The notes beneath the pieces are model-generated. The model saw only the letters and a program-made list of their open reading frames with translations. It searched no databases and was not told the DNA's origin. A program made the translations under genes and the position numbers. 64,000 nt of DNA from Paraglomus occultum. Its lineage: Eukaryota; Glomeromycota; Glomeromycetes; Paraglomerales; Paraglomeraceae. Where the stretch lies: the NCBI GenBank assembly GCA_910592205.1, contig CAJVPJ010000026.1, forward strand, positions 1-64,000. The letters run 5' to 3'. Of the stretch, positions 50,961-62,107 are shown piece by piece; within the stretch, counting starts at the first letter, position 1, and each line of letters begins with the position of its first letter.

Positions 50961-51444
50961 TAATAAACAATTTCATCCTTTTTGGCAATAAACTAATTTC
51001 TGGGATAAGGAAGATGGTCCGTTTACTTACTATTTGCAATGGATTGAAAAGATCAGGTCATATAAACATGACATGCTATTTTAATCAGGTCATATACAGT
51101 ATGCAGTAACAGTAACATGCCAGGTCATAAAGTATGGTGCACAGCATTAATCGTAATGCACTAACCAACAAAAAAGGAAAGTTTAATAACATGATATTCT
51201 GTAGCACGATTGAAGTATGATCTGTGAAATTTGGGGATAGGGATATGCCGATTGGGATACAAATGAGTGAAATTTATACTGAGATATTAGGATCACATCA
51301 AACACCAAATGGGAGCTGTCAACTGTCAAACTTGTACAAATCATGTTTGTGTCAAGTACTTGGCATAGCTGGAATGGGGCTTGAGGAGGTAACAGTAACT
51401 TTCCGAGCAGAAGTTAGGGAATTGCGTGGTGGTGTTCAGCTCTT

Positions 51445-51775
51445 TGCATACGGGAAGGTCTTTGGGAAGTAGTAACGTTTCCCTGATTTTCAGAATCACA
51501 CACTCAGTGGAAGTATAAGATCACAAATAGTGTGCGGGATTTCCCAATCTTTGTGCTAGTACTCTGCATAACGGGTAGAACTTTAGGAAGTAATAGTAAC
51601 GTTTCGCTGATTTTAGAATCATGCAAACAAACGGGATTTCCCAAAATTTGTCTTTGTATAGGCTGCACAGCCGTAGGCTGTGCGGGCCCGTAATTCCACT
51701 TTGGATGTTAGTTCTTCTTTGCATACATAACGAGTAGGACTTTAGGAGGTCATAGTAACGTTTCAGAAGCATGCG
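51445..51775. repeat. Threefold degenerate repeat upstream of decarboxylase copy 2
   Basis: Three units begin near 51447, 51563 and 51720. Each has TGCATA, an AGG-type CTTTNGGA block and TAACGTTTC; the first two continue with CTGATTTT and AGAATCA and each is followed by a CGGGATTTCCCAA block. The last unit ends about 170 bases before the ATG at 51944. They may be promoter repeats or decayed element pieces. Confidence 0.6.
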
Positions 51776-51943
51776 ACTCCAGCTAACCGATAAACACTGC
51801 TTACTGCGCGGGATGGGTATTTAAGCACGCTCCAAGTCCAGAATTCTTGAACTCTAACCCTTTGAACACATCTGGGATTTTCATTGCCCCAACGCCTCCA
51901 AACTCTTGATTCCTACAAAAAACTTCGCTGCCGACATTATATC

Positions 51944-53125
51944 ATGGGAATTGCAACTACGCCTAAATATCAGCCAATTGTTGAAAGGTTGAAATACATG
52001 ATTGAACGCAATAATTGGAATGATAAGTTTGAAAAGGCGATCATTGCTGCTCAGAAATATAATATCGAAGATATGGCCCATATACAAAATTTGAATCAAT
52101 ACTACGATTTTCTCAACCATTTGGTGTTGTGGGTGCCCACAGAGAATAGATCAGGGACTTATATTTATAATATGCTTTGCACGATGTACTTTGTCCTCGA
52201 CCAGGAGCCTGTACGCCACCTTCAGTCATCTGTCACGCCTTCATCGTATCCACTACCGCAATTGAAGCCCTTATCCCAATGGCTAGTCGATTTCGCCAGG
52301 TCTATGGGAGACTTTCTCTCTACCCCTCAATCGCTTACCGAAGAATCTCTAAAGACCTTTTATACCGCACAGAATTACGATCTGGATGCTTATCAGGTTC
52401 CTGAAGGAGGGTGGCTGGGGCATTGCTTCAATGAATTCTTTGCGCGACATTTCTTGCCGGGTACCCGACCCATTGATGGCCCTGATAATCCAGCAGTTAT
52501 TGTGAGCCCTGCAGACTCAACCTTTGACGGCTCTTGGGATATCACTGAGGATTCAACGGTCACTTTCAGTGTTAAAGGCCTTCCTTGGAGCATTAACGAG
52601 TTACTTGCAGACAGTCAGTATGCGAACGAGTTTGCTGGCGGGAAATTTATGCACGCATTTCTCGCACCCTACAACTACCATCGTGTGCATGCTCCTGTTG
52701 ACGGCAAAGTACTCGAAGCCACAGTCCTTCCAGGCCAGGCCTATTTCAAGGTTGTTCCTGAAAAAAAACCTAACGGCAAATCGAAACTCAACCCTGTTCG
52801 AGGATTCTACGCGCCAGATAGTCCGGGTTATCAATTCTGTCAGGCCCGTGGTCTGATTATAATCGATTCACCAAAAGTTGGAAAAGTGGCCGTTTTACCA
52901 GTTGGTATGGCTCAGGTGTCTTCTGTGCAAATCTCCGCTCATAAAGGGACTTGCGTGAAGAAAGGAGACGAGATTGCTTATTTTCAGTTTGGTGGATCTG
53001 ACGTTGTCGTTGTGTTTCAAGCACAGAGCAAAGTCGACATACTTGCTACTTTACATAAAGAGTATCGTGTAGGACAACAGATTGCAATTGCTGACATTAA
53101 TGAGCGTGATTTCGTTTTACTTTGA
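51944..53125 (+). CDS. Phosphatidylserine-decarboxylase-family protein, copy 2
   Basis: Intronless, 393 aa. The ATG at 51944 is used because the frame upstream has no earlier ATG and the N-terminus then aligns with copy 1 (YQPIVERLKYMIERNNW). The PSD core is kept: WLGHCFNEFFAR, VSPADSTFDGSW, AGGKFMH, YHRVHAPVDG and the FGGSD site with Ser352. One difference stands out: copy 1 has D-Y-H-R where this copy has N-Y-H-R. As in copy 1 there is no targeting signal. It lies 1.26 kb downstream of copy 1 in the same orientation, clearly a tandem duplication. A part of the gene (52478-52566) is nearly identical in DNA to copy 1, unlike the rest. The decarboxylase substrate is unknown. Confidence 0.88.
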   Translation: MGIATTPKYQPIVERLKYMIERNNWNDKFEKAIIAAQKYNIEDMAHIQNLNQYYDFLNHLVLWVPTENRSGTYIYNMLCTMYFVLDQEPVRHLQSSVTPSSYPLPQLKPLSQWLVDFARSMGDFLSTPQSLTEESLKTFYTAQNYDLDAYQVPEGGWLGHCFNEFFARHFLPGTRPIDGPDNPAVIVSPADSTFDGSWDITEDSTVTFSVKGLPWSINELLADSQYANEFAGGKFMHAFLAPYNYHRVHAPVDGKVLEATVLPGQAYFKVVPEKKPNGKSKLNPVRGFYAPDSPGYQFCQARGLIIIDSPKVGKVAVLPVGMAQVSSVQISAHKGTCVKKGDEIAYFQFGGSDVVVVFQAQSKVDILATLHKEYRVGQQIAIADINERDFVLL

Positions 53126-55847
53126 CCACAATTGTGCTTATTTTTGTCACACTCGCACATTGTGAGAAATATCTTCATTTGTCAATGGCAAGGCAAAGAA
53201 CTTTAATCAATAATTATTATTATTCAGATGCACAATCATAAATTTACATACGTTAATATTAATCATAGATTTACATACGCTCACCTAGCAAAATTATTTC
53301 CGGACCGGCAAAATTTAGTATTAAAACATGAAATCCGATACTTTTCAAAGTCTTTTTCTGTTGTACCTCAGTTCGGGACCTGTCTCAGTTGAGGACTGTT
53401 ATCAAAACTCTTATTATTGTAAGAACTATGGCTCACAACGCTACCATTACCCAATCGAATGGTCATTGAAACAGCAAAATAAAGCAAAAAACAAAAGACA
53501 TATTTATTTGCTAAACGAATAAACGTAATAAGAGTAACAAGACTATTATACCATTTGCAAGATATCTCAGAACAAACTACACGCTATTGCTGTAAACGTA
53601 TGATTTAAACGAGCATATCTATAATAACTTACTATACTGTATATAATGCACAGAATCGCATTATAATTAAGTTATTCTTATAGACAGGTTATGATGAATG
53701 CGACACCGTAGATAACAATATTTTCGATTCGCATATTCCCCTTTATAGTAAAAACAATTTCGTATAAACTGAAAAAATTGCGATGAGATCTGTACACCAG
53801 GTTAGGGTGAAAGCAATTCAATAAGTGGTTTAAACAACTGGGTTTATTACAAATATATTAATATGCTAACATTATAAGTTTTTGAATAATCTATATAAGC
53901 GCAAGTAATTTGTGGTATATTATATTGTATACATATTTAATACAATAATATTACACGTAACAATTACTGCACTGTTGAGTATGTTTAAGTTACAAATGAC
54001 TGCAGCTTTGCGACAAGCGTATCAAACCGTGTAAGTCACGTTTGTTATAGTAATGCGATTTCTGTGCATTATATACAGCATAGTGAACTATTATAGATGT
54101 GCTCGTTTAAAGCATACGTTTAAAGTATTAGCATTAGCATGTAGTTTGTTCTGAGATGTCTTGCAAATGGATAATAGTCTCGTTACTCTTATTACGTTTA
54201 TTCGTTTAGCAAATAAATATGTCTTTGTTTTTTTGCTTTATTTTGCTGTTTCAATGACTATTCGTTTGGGTAGCATTGTAAACTATAGTTTTTACAATAA
54301 CAAGAGCTTTTATTAAAGTCCTCAACTGAGACAGGTTTCCAACTGAGGTACGATATACTTTTTCTATGACGTTGTACGGCGTTGTTTGCGATCTAGTGAT
54401 GGGTGACTGTTGGCAGTTTGCAATGTAGAATTGTACTTCTTCTGAAACACATAGTCTTGCATGGTTTGCAACGTTTGAATATTATTTTGCACTTTGCTCC
54501 ATGTTTGTTAGTCGACTTCCTTCAATCAGCAACTGCTGTTAATAATATTGCCTGTCCGTGCATGTTGTGCCCGTACGGATTAAAACGAGTTAATTTCTGG
54601 TTTGGTTTTATTGTTTGGGAGAGACTGCTATCGTAATTAGGAATAACGATAACTTCACAGTAAAAACTAAAAAAATTTCTGTATTTCTTTGTGCTATGCT
54701 TGTCTTCCTGTTCGAGTCTACAGGCTCTGTGGTTACAATATTATTTTAGAATAAACGTCGACATTAAGCGATTATCGCACAAGTAAGCTTTTCCTTATTC
54801 GTATGACGTTCTTAGTGTAACTTGGAATCGACAGTCATTAAACTCGTGTTTTCCGTGTGTGTGGATAAAATAATATACGGCTCAACTTCTAATGATCTGA
54901 CAATTTTATGCACAAACAATTTAGCGTTGACCGAAATATCACGTAGCAAGTACAGAAATATCAATAAAGTGCATATACTTTCAACAAGACTATTGTCAAC
55001 GTCCATAATATTTCAGTTTGCCTAGTTACCTGATAATTGTCTGGGACACAAAAGTCATACGTAAATCATCCCTCAAACAAATGGCTTTCTTTAGAAATAA
55101 ATTGCATATCTCGATATAATATATAACGAAAATAACTGCTTCAGGTTATAAATATGAGGGTACGGAATAAGTCTATCATGATGGGTTTCCCATTGCCATG
55201 TTTGACAATGAAACTTTAAGTTTTTTCCAAATTGCAAATTAAATGTCGATACGTATTAACTGAAGAATTGTGTTAAAGATATAATGATTTCGAACACCAG
55301 AAAAGGCAATTCGCTTTATCAATAGACATGCTGCAAATATAATTTCATTACCAAACGAGTTGAGCAATATAAAAAACACCGAAATTTTGGCTCTTTAATT
55401 TGATATGATTATTGTCAGTTAAAGTATAGTAGCTATTTACACACTTCTCTATGTAAATTATAATTATAGATTATATCGGCAAGATTGATGTTTAATGTCG
55501 GTACATTCTGTTATGTCTGTGTTCCGAAAAAGACCATCTTATCTTATCGAGTATAAAAGAAGCAATTTTTAGTTCACCTTTGAGACATTCGATAATAAAG
55601 CAAAACGGAGAAAACGTTAATTAAAATATTCACCAATGATAATACTTCTTGATAGTATACGAGTGGTGTTTGTTACATCTATGTCTTTCTAACGTTAAAA
55701 ATTTACAAAATTTCAATTTATCGTTATGAGCAAAATGAGCAAAAAAAACAACCGTTATGAACAATATTATAATATTATTACATTGCTTTACATCGTCAGA
55801 TATTCGCAGAACGCATATCTTATTGTCGTATAACAAGCTTATTGTAT
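53126..55847. other. Intergenic with foldback element
   Basis: Mostly occupied by the inverted-repeat element 53364-54350. The remaining 1.5 kb up to 55847 shows no gene. Confidence 0.6.
53364..54350. mobile_element. ~1 kb foldback element with ~300-bp inverted arms
   Basis: Left arm 53364-53667 and right arm 54045-54350 are imperfect inverted copies along their whole length. Termini read TACCTCAGTT on the left and AACTGAGGTA on the right, and each end carries CTCAGTT twice around a CCTGTCTC core. A TA at both outer edges would fit a mariner-type TA target duplication. The ~375-bp centre is AT-rich and non-coding. A further copy of the end (ACCTCAGTTGGAGACCTGTC) lies at about 58386. Confidence 0.8.
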
Positions 55848-56174
55848 TTAACCCGATTTCTTTGCGCATCCTTTGCAAAAACACACTAGATTTGCAAAAA
55901 TAACCGCACAAATTACGACGGCGACACGAATAGGCGTATTTTTAACTGCAAACAGTACTATAAAGCAGGTAAGTACTGCAAGAATGAACGCATTTGTTCT
56001 CCAAAAACCGAACTCTTCCGTTTCGACGTTGACTTTGACTTCAGTATCAACGGATTCACTTTCACGGACAGGTATTGAAATTGTTGTTTCGTAAGTTTCT
56101 TTGGTGTCGCTCTCTGGCAGCGGTCGTTTACTTTTTTTGGTGTGAGCTTCTTCCAGAGGTTGGATGGTTTCCAT
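55848..56174 (-). CDS. Possible small two-pass membrane protein
   Basis: A 108-residue open frame with a strong start context (AAAACCATGG). Residues 1-58 are charged and Glu/Thr-rich (KKSKRPLPESDTKETYETT); two hydrophobic segments follow, ~62-77 (AFILAVLTCFIVLFAV) and ~82-98 (IRVAVVICAVIFANLVCF), with a short VKNTP turn, then a Cys/Lys tail (CKGCAKKSG). The composition is that of a real protein rather than of random AT-rich sequence. I do not recognise the family. The nearest neighbours are repeats, so context gives no hint. Confidence 0.5.
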   Translation of the reverse strand: METIQPLEEAHTKKSKRPLPESDTKETYETTISIPVRESESVDTEVKVNVETEEFGFWRTNAFILAVLTCFIVLFAVKNTPIRVAVVICAVIFANLVCFCKGCAKKSG

Positions 56175-58972
56175 GGTTTTGAAAATTGATATTTTGGATT
56201 ATGGGAGATGGAATGTTTTCGAAACAAGCTTAGAAATGGGCAAAATTTCTCAGTGTATTTTAACAAAAAAATCAGGGCTCACAAAAAACTGGTTTCAATC
56301 CAAACTGGGGTTCACTTGATGGGATTCATACAAAAGGCATAATTTATTGTGGTGACCGAACGGGCATCATCAACAATGCCCATGGTTACATCGAAAAGAA
56401 ATCGAGTCTTTCTGGACTTAAGAGATTTAATAATGATCGGAGTTTACACATAATTCCCTCCGTGAGTGTCACATCATTACTATATCTGATAAAAGAATTG
56501 GTTCAAACCGGAATTCAGTCAATGACATATCACGAGCGAGTATTGTAAAATCAATAGAGGAAATAACGCAGTGAAGTACACACTCTTCTGGAACTAAATA
56601 TGGAAACGCTTTTCACAAAAGTCGTTATCGTTATTGTTTGATTTACTATGCCAAGCAAACAATGATACTATTTTGAAGCTAAATTAATTGTACTTTTTGA
56701 CCAAGTAATAATATATTAAATACACATGCTACGGCTCGATTAAGTGACAGACATACATACATACATTTACTGAACTTCTCACCTGCTGCGACTTCCATTG
56801 ATAGAAAATATTGCATTCCATACACCCCTCATTATTTTCGACAAGTGCTATCAATCAAGAATTACCTGTTACTTGCGTACGATACTTTTACATAAAAGTT
56901 TTTCATATGGTTTACTATTTGATTTCGGAGACTTTTGGCAGGGAAGTGTATCTCAATAACGTAACCACATACTACATTAACTTCTTATTCTCTCATATAA
57001 GACCTTTCTACTGCCCCATTTTTTTATTTCACCACAGACTTTGTCAAGTTAAAGCTAACTTTAGCTGAGTCTGGTAGCAAGATATTATAGGTTGGAAATA
57101 AAGTCGTATAAAACACAAACTTTTCGTCACAGTATATGTCTTTTGACATAATTTCTCACTATAAGATTTGATTATTTGACGTTTACTTTGTATATATTAG
57201 TGACAACGCAATAAATGACAAAGGCAGTAGTTAAATCTTAATAACTATGTTAGAAATTTTTTAAAGAATAAAACAAAGAAGCATTGCATTAATATTAAAC
57301 TTAATGCATCACAAATTTATACGTTGCAGAAAGTATCAGTAATTGCGTAGAGAGATCAGTTAACAGAAAATTGTATTCGACATCAAGTATGAAACAAATT
57401 CTGGTAGATCAGACATTGGAACAACCCTTTAATATTACAGATGTCACATAACAGTTGGAATTGTCGTTATAATATGTATACCGTATTATTAGAACGTCAA
57501 ATTATATTCATTTTGACATACAACAATAGCGGTAATTCGATGATCAAGCAAACAATTCTTTTAATGCTCAATCCAGAAAGTCCCTAGAATAACTGATAGG
57601 GAGTTCGAAGTACAAATAAACTGTATTCCCACTTCTGTTACAGTATAACTGTAACTTTTGCGAATGCTTCTAAAGAATATTAGAAACAAGTCATTCGCAG
57701 TCTCAATGATGGGAAAAAACTAAAATTGAATAACATGTGTAAAGATACGCTCTCATATCATTGTGAAATTGGTACAAAGTCCGAGATTTATACGGCGAGG
57801 CAGATTATATGCAACATATTCAATTGGAACGGGGTTTGTGCCCGACATCTTGTAATGTCTCAAGACTGAACTAAGAAAGAGTATACAGAATTCGGTACGA
57901 AGGTTAATCGTTGAGATTGTGCTTTCCCGGATCCTGGAAGAAATACAGTAATTACGCGAGTCGGGGTGGGTAATGCGATTCGCATAATAGTAATAATAAC
58001 AAAAAAATGATAGAAAAAACCTTCATATTTAGCCCTTCGCATTTACCACTAATGTGTAATAAGGGGGCAAATACTTTCAACTTTCCAATAATAATAAATG
58101 CATACTGAAAATACTATGTTTACGTCTTACTTAATTAAACGCACGCCCGTTCTTTTCCGCTTAGTCATACCACGACAAACAAGCATAAAACTAAATGATA
58201 TAAAATTAAATGGTTAAGGCTGCTCGTCTATATTTAGAATAACCCGTTTTTGAGCCCGCTTACTATTATTATTACAAAAACCCGCCCGGATTGTACAAAT
58301 CCAATAGGATAAGAATTAACATGATGGTCAATTGACTTATCGTTATAAAGTCAAATAACATAAATAACATGTTGGTGCTGTTGCACCTCAGTTGGAGACC
58401 TGTCTCAGTTTTGGAATGGGACAACTGAATTCAGACAACAGTGCTATATGGTCTGTCAGTAATTTCTGTAAATTAAAGCCAATTTTACAAAAACGTTGTT
58501 TCGTGTGTTTATTTTTATCCGGCTATTGTTATTCCAAACATGAATATTTAGATCAAATCAAAGTGAAGAATATTCGGAACAAACCCCCATTGTTTGATAC
58601 ATTGTTTGATACATTGTTTGATAATCAATGACAAACTTTAATACCCAAATGATTTTTTGGTGCACACTAACCCCATATGCAATAAACGTTCATTCTTATC
58701 AGCAAGATCGTATGGTACTGCAAAAAATTAACTCGCATTAAATTTATTTAGTATTCAAATGGGCACAGATAAACCAGATCGCGGTGAAAATAGTAAGCAA
58801 TACTATTATTATATATTATTTATAAATAGATGTTGTATCACATCAAGAATACTGACAGTCTATTGAGAGCGATAAGATATATAAGCTTCGTTTCTGGAGG
58901 AATGAGGCAAAAAGTATAGAATAGAAAAAGATAAACATTTAAACGAAATACTTTCGACAAATCGGTATATTA
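56175..58972. other. Intergenic, one repeat end
   Basis: Contains a solo copy of the foldback element end at 58378-58412 and a threefold TTGTTTGATACA repeat at 58590-58622. No gene is seen. Confidence 0.6.
58378..58412. repeat. Solo terminus of the foldback family
   Basis: CTGTTGCACCTCAGTTGG followed by AGACCTGTCTCAGTT matches the left end of the 53364-54350 element, including the flanking CTGTTG. No inverted partner is present nearby. Confidence 0.65.
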
Positions 58973-59701
58973 ATGACAACCGTCAACGGTTTATTTTCAA
59001 CCAGTATGCCTCCTTTTCCAACACCTCTACTTTATTCTACAGATACTCTGACTTTTTATAAACTCTATCTCTTATTTAACCCACCTTATATGCTCCACAT
59101 TCACCCCGATTTTCTTATCAACCCAAGACATAGAATTCAAAATTCGAAGCCCCCACGTCCCCCGAACAACTGGATTCTTTTTCGCCAAAATTTTGCAAGC
59201 AGGTTACAGTCTCAAGACTCTGAAAATTCATACAGCATTCAAGACATTTCTAAGATGGCTTCTAAAGATTGGAAAAGTCAACCGATTTTAGTCAAACAGT
59301 ATTTTGACACTCTCGCTAAATTGTCTCTGCAGCGGCATAAAGAAACTTATCCTGGCTACATTTACAGACCGAGACAAAACAAAAGAAAAAAATTCAGAGA
59401 AGTGACCAAAGATAAATTTATAGAACGTACAACTAATGAAAACAATGGCAATAAGAAAAAGCAAGTAGGAAGAAAAGTCGTTAATAACGCTGCAGGAGAT
59501 AATGAACGGCTCCAAACTTTGGTCGAAGACGAATCCGCGTTATTAAATAACGCCATATGTTTTATTAATGTGTCGTACGAAAATGTCCCATCAGGTGAAT
59601 TGATCGGATACAATGCACAAGATCCATCAACCGAGTGTTACGGACTAGTTCCATATGTTGATGAACGGCAACACTCATTGGATGAGATTAGTGGAATGTG
59701 A
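58973..59701 (+). CDS. MATA-type HMG-box protein, second gene
   Basis: Intronless, 242 aa, ATG at 58973. The HMG box covers ~59-128: KPPRPPNNWILFRQNF (helix 1), YSIQDISKMASKDWKSQP (helix 2) and LVKQYFDTLAKLSLQRHKETYPGY (helix 3 and end). A Lys/Arg-rich stretch at ~134-170 (NKRKK, KKKQVGRK) is a likely nuclear localisation signal. It is quite different from the HMG protein at 16711 outside the box and differs in the box too, so it is not a recent duplicate. It is probably a DNA-binding regulator. In the box N-N-W replaces the N-A-F of the first gene, a pattern frequent in expanded HMG families. Confidence 0.85.
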   Translation: MTTVNGLFSTSMPPFPTPLLYSTDTLTFYKLYLLFNPPYMLHIHPDFLINPRHRIQNSKPPRPPNNWILFRQNFASRLQSQDSENSYSIQDISKMASKDWKSQPILVKQYFDTLAKLSLQRHKETYPGYIYRPRQNKRKKFREVTKDKFIERTTNENNGNKKKQVGRKVVNNAAGDNERLQTLVEDESALLNNAICFINVSYENVPSGELIGYNAQDPSTECYGLVPYVDERQHSLDEISGM

Positions 59702-62107
59702 TGAGTACGGCATGCATGATAACGAATGCTATGGCATTCAATATTCCAATCTCACGATCAATAACGGTGACTTTATAAATGATTATGCAACCGCTGAATA
59801 ATCAGTGCAGACTCTGTCATTCATTTAGACAACGACCGGTCGACTTTCGATCAAATTATGCTAATTTCTTTACTTTTTACTTGAAACATATAAGTTTTTA
59901 TTTCTGTTCTACTTCTCTTCAATAACGATAGGACAGGGCAATTCAGGCTTTATTAGTTCGCTCATAACCCTCCTATACTTACAGTACATTAAGCACGGCA
60001 ATGACTTTTTGTTTAAATTTGCCATATTAAATTGGTATTACGACATGCAAATTGTATGCCAACACATTATCAGTATGCGAAAAAGTGCATCGTATCGGTT
60101 AAAAGACTCCATACTAATGACAGTTGGGAGCTATTAAATATACAAACTAAGTTAATGAACAGCATGTGAAGGGTATTAACTAGTAGCGAATAAATTAGCC
60201 CTTTGCAGAGGCATAGCTTTTAAATTTAAACATATTTTAATTAATGTCTATCACAAATATACAGCGCGGTTTTAGAATCTGTTTATTATTATTACCATGA
60301 AAATTTCACAGCGCAGAAAATTTTGTCCCGGACAGTATTGTGCATACCACAGTACCGAGTGAAAAAAAGACATTGATCGAATAAATATCTCCGGTGCGAA
60401 TTCCTTTTCCAACGTACATGTTAATTTATTAGATGCCTTTGCATATCCGATATTTACGACGCTAACCATATTCCACCCACGTAAATTAATAGACCTTATG
60501 ATAAACAGCCATGATTATCTCTATGTATGTCTTCACTTCTTATTACAATCCTTTGCCAATCGTGTCGCGCAAACCTTATTTTGATAAACGTAATTCCGGA
60601 TCGTCCGTTTAATTAAAACCCAATAATAATATATGTTATTTATAATATGGTCTTGAAATAAAGGTAAGAAATGCAACCGAGTTCAAGTAACTCGGTATTA
60701 TTATTCTAACCTTAATTGATTTGTTATCTGCAATATTCACAAGTGAGTGGAAAAACTACTGTATTACGATATATATATGTTTGCAGTGTGACGCTTTGAT
60801 AATCTTGTATACTGTACAACATGATGAACCAAGAAAGAAACGAAAATTAGAAGAGACGTAAGGGAAATAAATTTAAATGTAAAAGCTTCTCGCCAACGCC
60901 TCCACCGATCGAACGACTCGTCAATAGAAGTTCGTTCCTTATTGATAAAGACTGCTCGAGCGCATTCATTGAGCGTTGATTCATATTTCGCTACTTTGAC
61001 ACAATTGCAATCAAAAAGTCAAACATGTAAAAATAATTCAATTTTTTGTAAGCATAAATTTTTTTATTTCGATTATTGAATGCGCGCTCTTAAAAATACA
61101 AATAATGTTAAAAGCACCAGAGTGATTGCATGGGGGAAAAATACTCGGACCCAAAGCCATTTATGAGTATAACCTTTTCTTTGGTCACTCTGGTGCGAAA
61201 TCTAAATATTGTCATCTAAGCCTTGATTTTCATTTTCGTCATCTTTGTTTCTTCTTCTTCTTCTCCTCCTCAATCCAACATAATAGACTTCTTCCGCGGG
61301 GTTGTTCTTCGTAGGTAAAAATTTTTATTATACAATCGGCAATGCTCTTTCCTTCACCGAGTAACTTATGAATTTCGAGTACCATTTTGTTAAATAAAAA
61401 TTTTGAATCCGATTTAATTCTCTTTTTCGTACAATAATAGGATTAAATTGTTCTACAAGTTTTCGATTTCTCACGTTGGCCAAATCGTTTGCTAGCCTCA
61501 GACTTTTTCTCCGGGTTCATCAAATTGATTACTTCATCAATTTTCTGATTTACAATACGCAGCAGATCTTTTGTGGATTTTATAATAAACGGAATATCCA
61601 AAGATAATTCCGATTAATAATCCGAGAATAAATTCTCTTGTGAGAGCAAACATTTAAAATGATGAATTCTGTTGGACAGATTTTGTAAAAGCAGTTTGCG
61701 AAGCTTTTTTGTAATAGCTCAATTTCGGTTGTTTTTTATAGCAAACCTTTTTTGAGTCACAATACAAGTGCGTCTCAATATAACGACATTTTGTTATACT
61801 GACAAAAAATCCTGGAACAAAAAATCTATATAATGAAATTTATTCAATGTAACGTAATTGCAAAATTATGCCATTCAATCAATCAAAATTGCTCAACAAA
61901 AATTTCTATTATCATAATTGGCTTGGCGAGTTTTAGAGATGCAAACAGGGTTTTCTACATACATTGATAAATATTAGGGTTATCACTAATACTGATCTTA
62001 ATTTGTGGCGGTCAGCAGTTTTGAGCCCCTGAAATCTTCTGTGTGGCGTCACGTTCACTTAGATTTCGTTTTTTTCTTGAAGGTTGATCGAATATTTTAT
62101 AATCAGA
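59702..62107. other. Intergenic with MITE-like element
   Basis: Holds the 83-bp element at 61114-61196. Otherwise nothing is seen; the final part should contain the AP-3 beta promoter. Confidence 0.6.
61114..61196. repeat. 83-bp MITE-like element
   Basis: Perfect 12-bp inverted ends: GCACCAGAGTGA (61114-61125) and TCACTCTGGTGC (61185-61196). The body is shared with the element at 41081-41162 (ATTGCATGGG, CTCGGACCCAAAGCCATT, TTTGGTCAC). Confidence 0.8.

Larger units (their letters stand above)
50681..51943. other. Spacer between the decarboxylase genes, repeat-bearing
   Basis: Carries a pogo/Tigger-like end at 50881, a diverged direct copy of its inner part around 51228-51275, three degenerate repeats at 51445-51775 and a short hairpin at 51665-51683. 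No gene is seen. Confidence 0.6.
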
